Source: an uncultured Planctomycetaceae bacterium (lineage in GTDB: Bacteria > Planctomycetota > Planctomycetia > Pirellulales > UBA1268). Taken from it: DNA of 33,890 bases. Positions 33,712 to 33,890 of the stretch are shown here, in pieces (position 1 is the stretch's first letter; the number at the start of each line of letters is the position of its first letter). The stretch is from positions 1 to 33,890 of the forward strand of contig CALAZQ010000087.1 in NCBI GenBank assembly GCA_937926325.1, written 5' to 3'. The notes beneath the pieces were generated by a model. It saw only the letters and a program-made list of their open reading frames with translations, had not been told where the DNA came from and made no database searches. Both the position numbers and the translations under genes were made by a program.

Positions 33712-33797
33712 GAGGTGAGTGGGTCGGCGAACGCTCGAGGAGCTTTGGGCGTATCCTCGCCCACGCGACGAGACTTTTGCCGCCCACGAAGCCGGCG
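33712..33797 (+). repeat. Dispersed hairpin repeat, copy 3 of 3
   Basis: It starts 41 bases after the gluQ stop, about the same distance as copy 2 from phoU. Stem I is GCTC-GAG-GAGC (33733-33743). Stem II is TGGGCG-TATCCT-CGCCCA (33746-33763), where the outer pair is T-A instead of the G-C of copy 1. The A that makes this pair is a one-base insertion relative to the other copies and breaks the reading frame that copies 1 and 2 share. It ends 19 bases from the 3' end of the convergent tRNA gene. Confidence 0.85.
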
Positions 33798-33815
33798 GGC
33801 GTAGGCACAGTGAAG

Positions 33816-33889
33816 TGGGCCCCCTGGGACTCGAACCCAGAACAAACGGTTTAAAAGACCGCTACTCTAACCGATTGAGTTAGAGGCCC
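33816..33889 (-). tRNA. tRNA-Lys(TTT)
   Basis: A 74-nt cloverleaf on the minus strand. The acceptor GGGCCTC pairs with GGGGCCC (one T.G) and the discriminator is A at 33816. D stem ACTC/GAGT, anticodon stem GCGGT/ACCGT (one G.T), loop CTTTTAA with anticodon TTT at 33853-33855, a five-base variable loop and T stem CTGGG/CCCAG with TTCGAGT loop. CCA is not encoded (the gene is followed by CTT). The promoter lies beyond the right edge of the window. Confidence 0.95.
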
Positions 33890-33890
33890 T

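Noticed and set aside
1..33890. CRISPR arrays, insertion sequences, integrases or prophage genes
   Set aside because: No regularly spaced repeats, transposase, integrase or phage structural motifs were seen.

Overview
The window is about 34 kb of GC-rich bacterial chromosome, densely packed with genes on both strands. Several features point to a member of the phylum Planctomycetota, probably a Pirellulales-like lineage. The giant subtilase carries the LEERRLL leader motif typical of exported planctomycete giants. EF-G is of the mitochondrial/spirochaete/planctomycete type. The tRNA lacks an encoded CCA. Shine-Dalgarno sequences are often weak, and large secreted cadherin/cohesin/dockerin-type proteins are present. 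No insertion sequence, phage gene, integrase or CRISPR array was found, so this looks like ordinary core chromosome with some lineage-specific genes.

Layout, left to right. 1-2108: a copy of a dispersed hairpin repeat, a stand-alone KAS III-like synthase (-) and a membrane-anchored hypothetical protein (+). 2117-6083: ribosomal protein S1 (-), a Tat-exported transglutaminase-like protein (+) and a TIM-barrel sugar isomerase-like protein (-). 6619-11478: a 1619-residue secreted subtilase with a duplicated cadherin/Ig/cohesin module and a dockerin-like region. 11488-17710, all on the minus strand: a sigma-54 activator, a DedA membrane protein, a probable operon (secreted protein, KAP-like membrane NTPase, ApbE flavin transferase) and a zinc-ribbon/GYF-like protein. 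17835-20245: a ClpP-like protein (+) whose 3' end overlaps accD (-), then rpe (-). 20505-27614: a complete phosphate uptake operon pstS-pstC-pstA-pstB-phoU (+). 27661-30471: a second repeat copy, an exported Ala/Pro-rich protein with DUF11/CARDB-like domains, and a DUF3050 haem-oxygenase-fold protein. 30490-33889: fusA (-), a GluQ-like synthetase (+), a third repeat copy and tRNA-Lys(TTT) (-).

The pst-phoU cluster is the clearest functional unit: periplasmic phosphate capture, two permeases with unusually large extra domains, an ATPase and the PhoU regulator. No phoB/phoR pair lies in the window. Translation and lipid housekeeping genes (rpsA, fusA, accD, rpe, gluQ, tRNA-Lys) are scattered as single units. 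Five convergent gene pairs meet with gaps of 42 nt or less (one overlaps by 16 nt), so there is almost no room for classical terminators.

The most unusual signal is a three-copy, about 84-bp intergenic repeat with two tandem hairpins, at 80-163, 27661-27744 and 33712-33797. A pair change with compensation and a one-base insertion in one copy suggest it is a structured nucleic-acid element rather than a coding sequence. Several minus-strand genes also share an extended -10-like motif (TGNTANNNT) 40-100 nt before the start codon, and this helped choose starts.
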